Positions 12,030 through 12,040 of a stretch of DNA of 12,040 bases are shown one piece after another; within the stretch, counting starts at the first letter, position 1, and each line of letters starts with the position of its first letter. Source of the stretch: Treponema sp. GTDB lineage: Bacteria > Spirochaetota > Spirochaetia > Treponematales > Treponemataceae. The stretch lies in assembly GCA_016294035.1 (NCBI GenBank), contig JAEDCT010000040.1, positions 1 to 12,040 on the forward strand, in the 5' to 3' direction. The translations under genes and the position numbers were made by a program. The notes below the pieces were generated by a model. That model saw only the letters and a list, made by a program, of their open reading frames with translations, was not told the origin of the DNA and searched no databases.

Positions 12030-12040
12030 CAAACAAAGAA
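12026..12040 (+). CDS. Start of next gene (runs off right edge)
   Basis: ATG at 12026 has GGAGG four bases upstream and overlaps the stop of the RHH gene as ATGA. It reads MTNKE before the window ends. Tight coupling to an RHH gene would suit a toxin or partner of it, but five residues say nothing about function. Confidence 0.5.

Noticed and set aside
1..12040. tRNA or rRNA genes and insertion sequences
   Set aside because: No cloverleaf-like segment, rRNA stretch or transposase motif was seen on either strand by eye.

Overview
This AT-rich window looks like part of a phage-plasmid: a tailed-phage genome that also carries its own plasmid replication and partition genes. The host should be a diderm, because the phage encodes a spanin pair with an outer-membrane lipoprotein. 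The permissive lipobox (LQTSC), the base composition and dispersed TGTCAT-hairpin repeats would fit a spirochaete such as Treponema, but the host assignment is inference. Known spirochaete parallels are the Borrelia cp32/phiBB-1 and Leptospira LE1 plasmid prophages.

Layout. (1) 1-3445, minus strand: a compact operon reading gpW-like head-tail joiner, lambda-type portal, an unknown membrane-anchored protein, inner-membrane spanin, an outer-membrane spanin lipoprotein overlapping it in another frame, then a CHAP endolysin that leaves the window at its left edge. (2) 3446-4280: a divergent promoter region and one plus-strand gene (226 aa, probably a virion or tail-completion protein) bracketed by two similar hairpins. 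(3) 4281-6960, plus strand: an AT-rich regulatory region with a 50-bp near-perfect palindrome, promoter and operator-like palindrome, then parA, a ribbon-helix-helix partner and repA, followed by a terminator and an iteron/DnaA-box origin. (4) 7052-10708, minus strand: a tail-fibre operon (82-aa small protein, 540-aa fibre, 255-aa knob-bearing fibre, holin-like protein, six-TM protein), ended by a strong terminator at 6920-6952. (5) 10709-11296: a regulatory region with a second DnaA-box cluster and a small minus-strand gene. (6) 11297-12040, plus strand: small accessory or early genes behind a near-consensus sigma-70 promoter, two of them preceded by related stem-loops.

Working together: ParA and the RHH protein would segregate the extrachromosomal prophage, and RepA would act on the iterons next to its own gene. 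The virion genes lie in two separate minus-strand operons. An identical 18-mer upstream of both operons suggests they are switched on together. The terminase, capsid and tail-tube genes must lie outside this window. No terminase precedes gpW/portal, where lambda-like gene order would place it.
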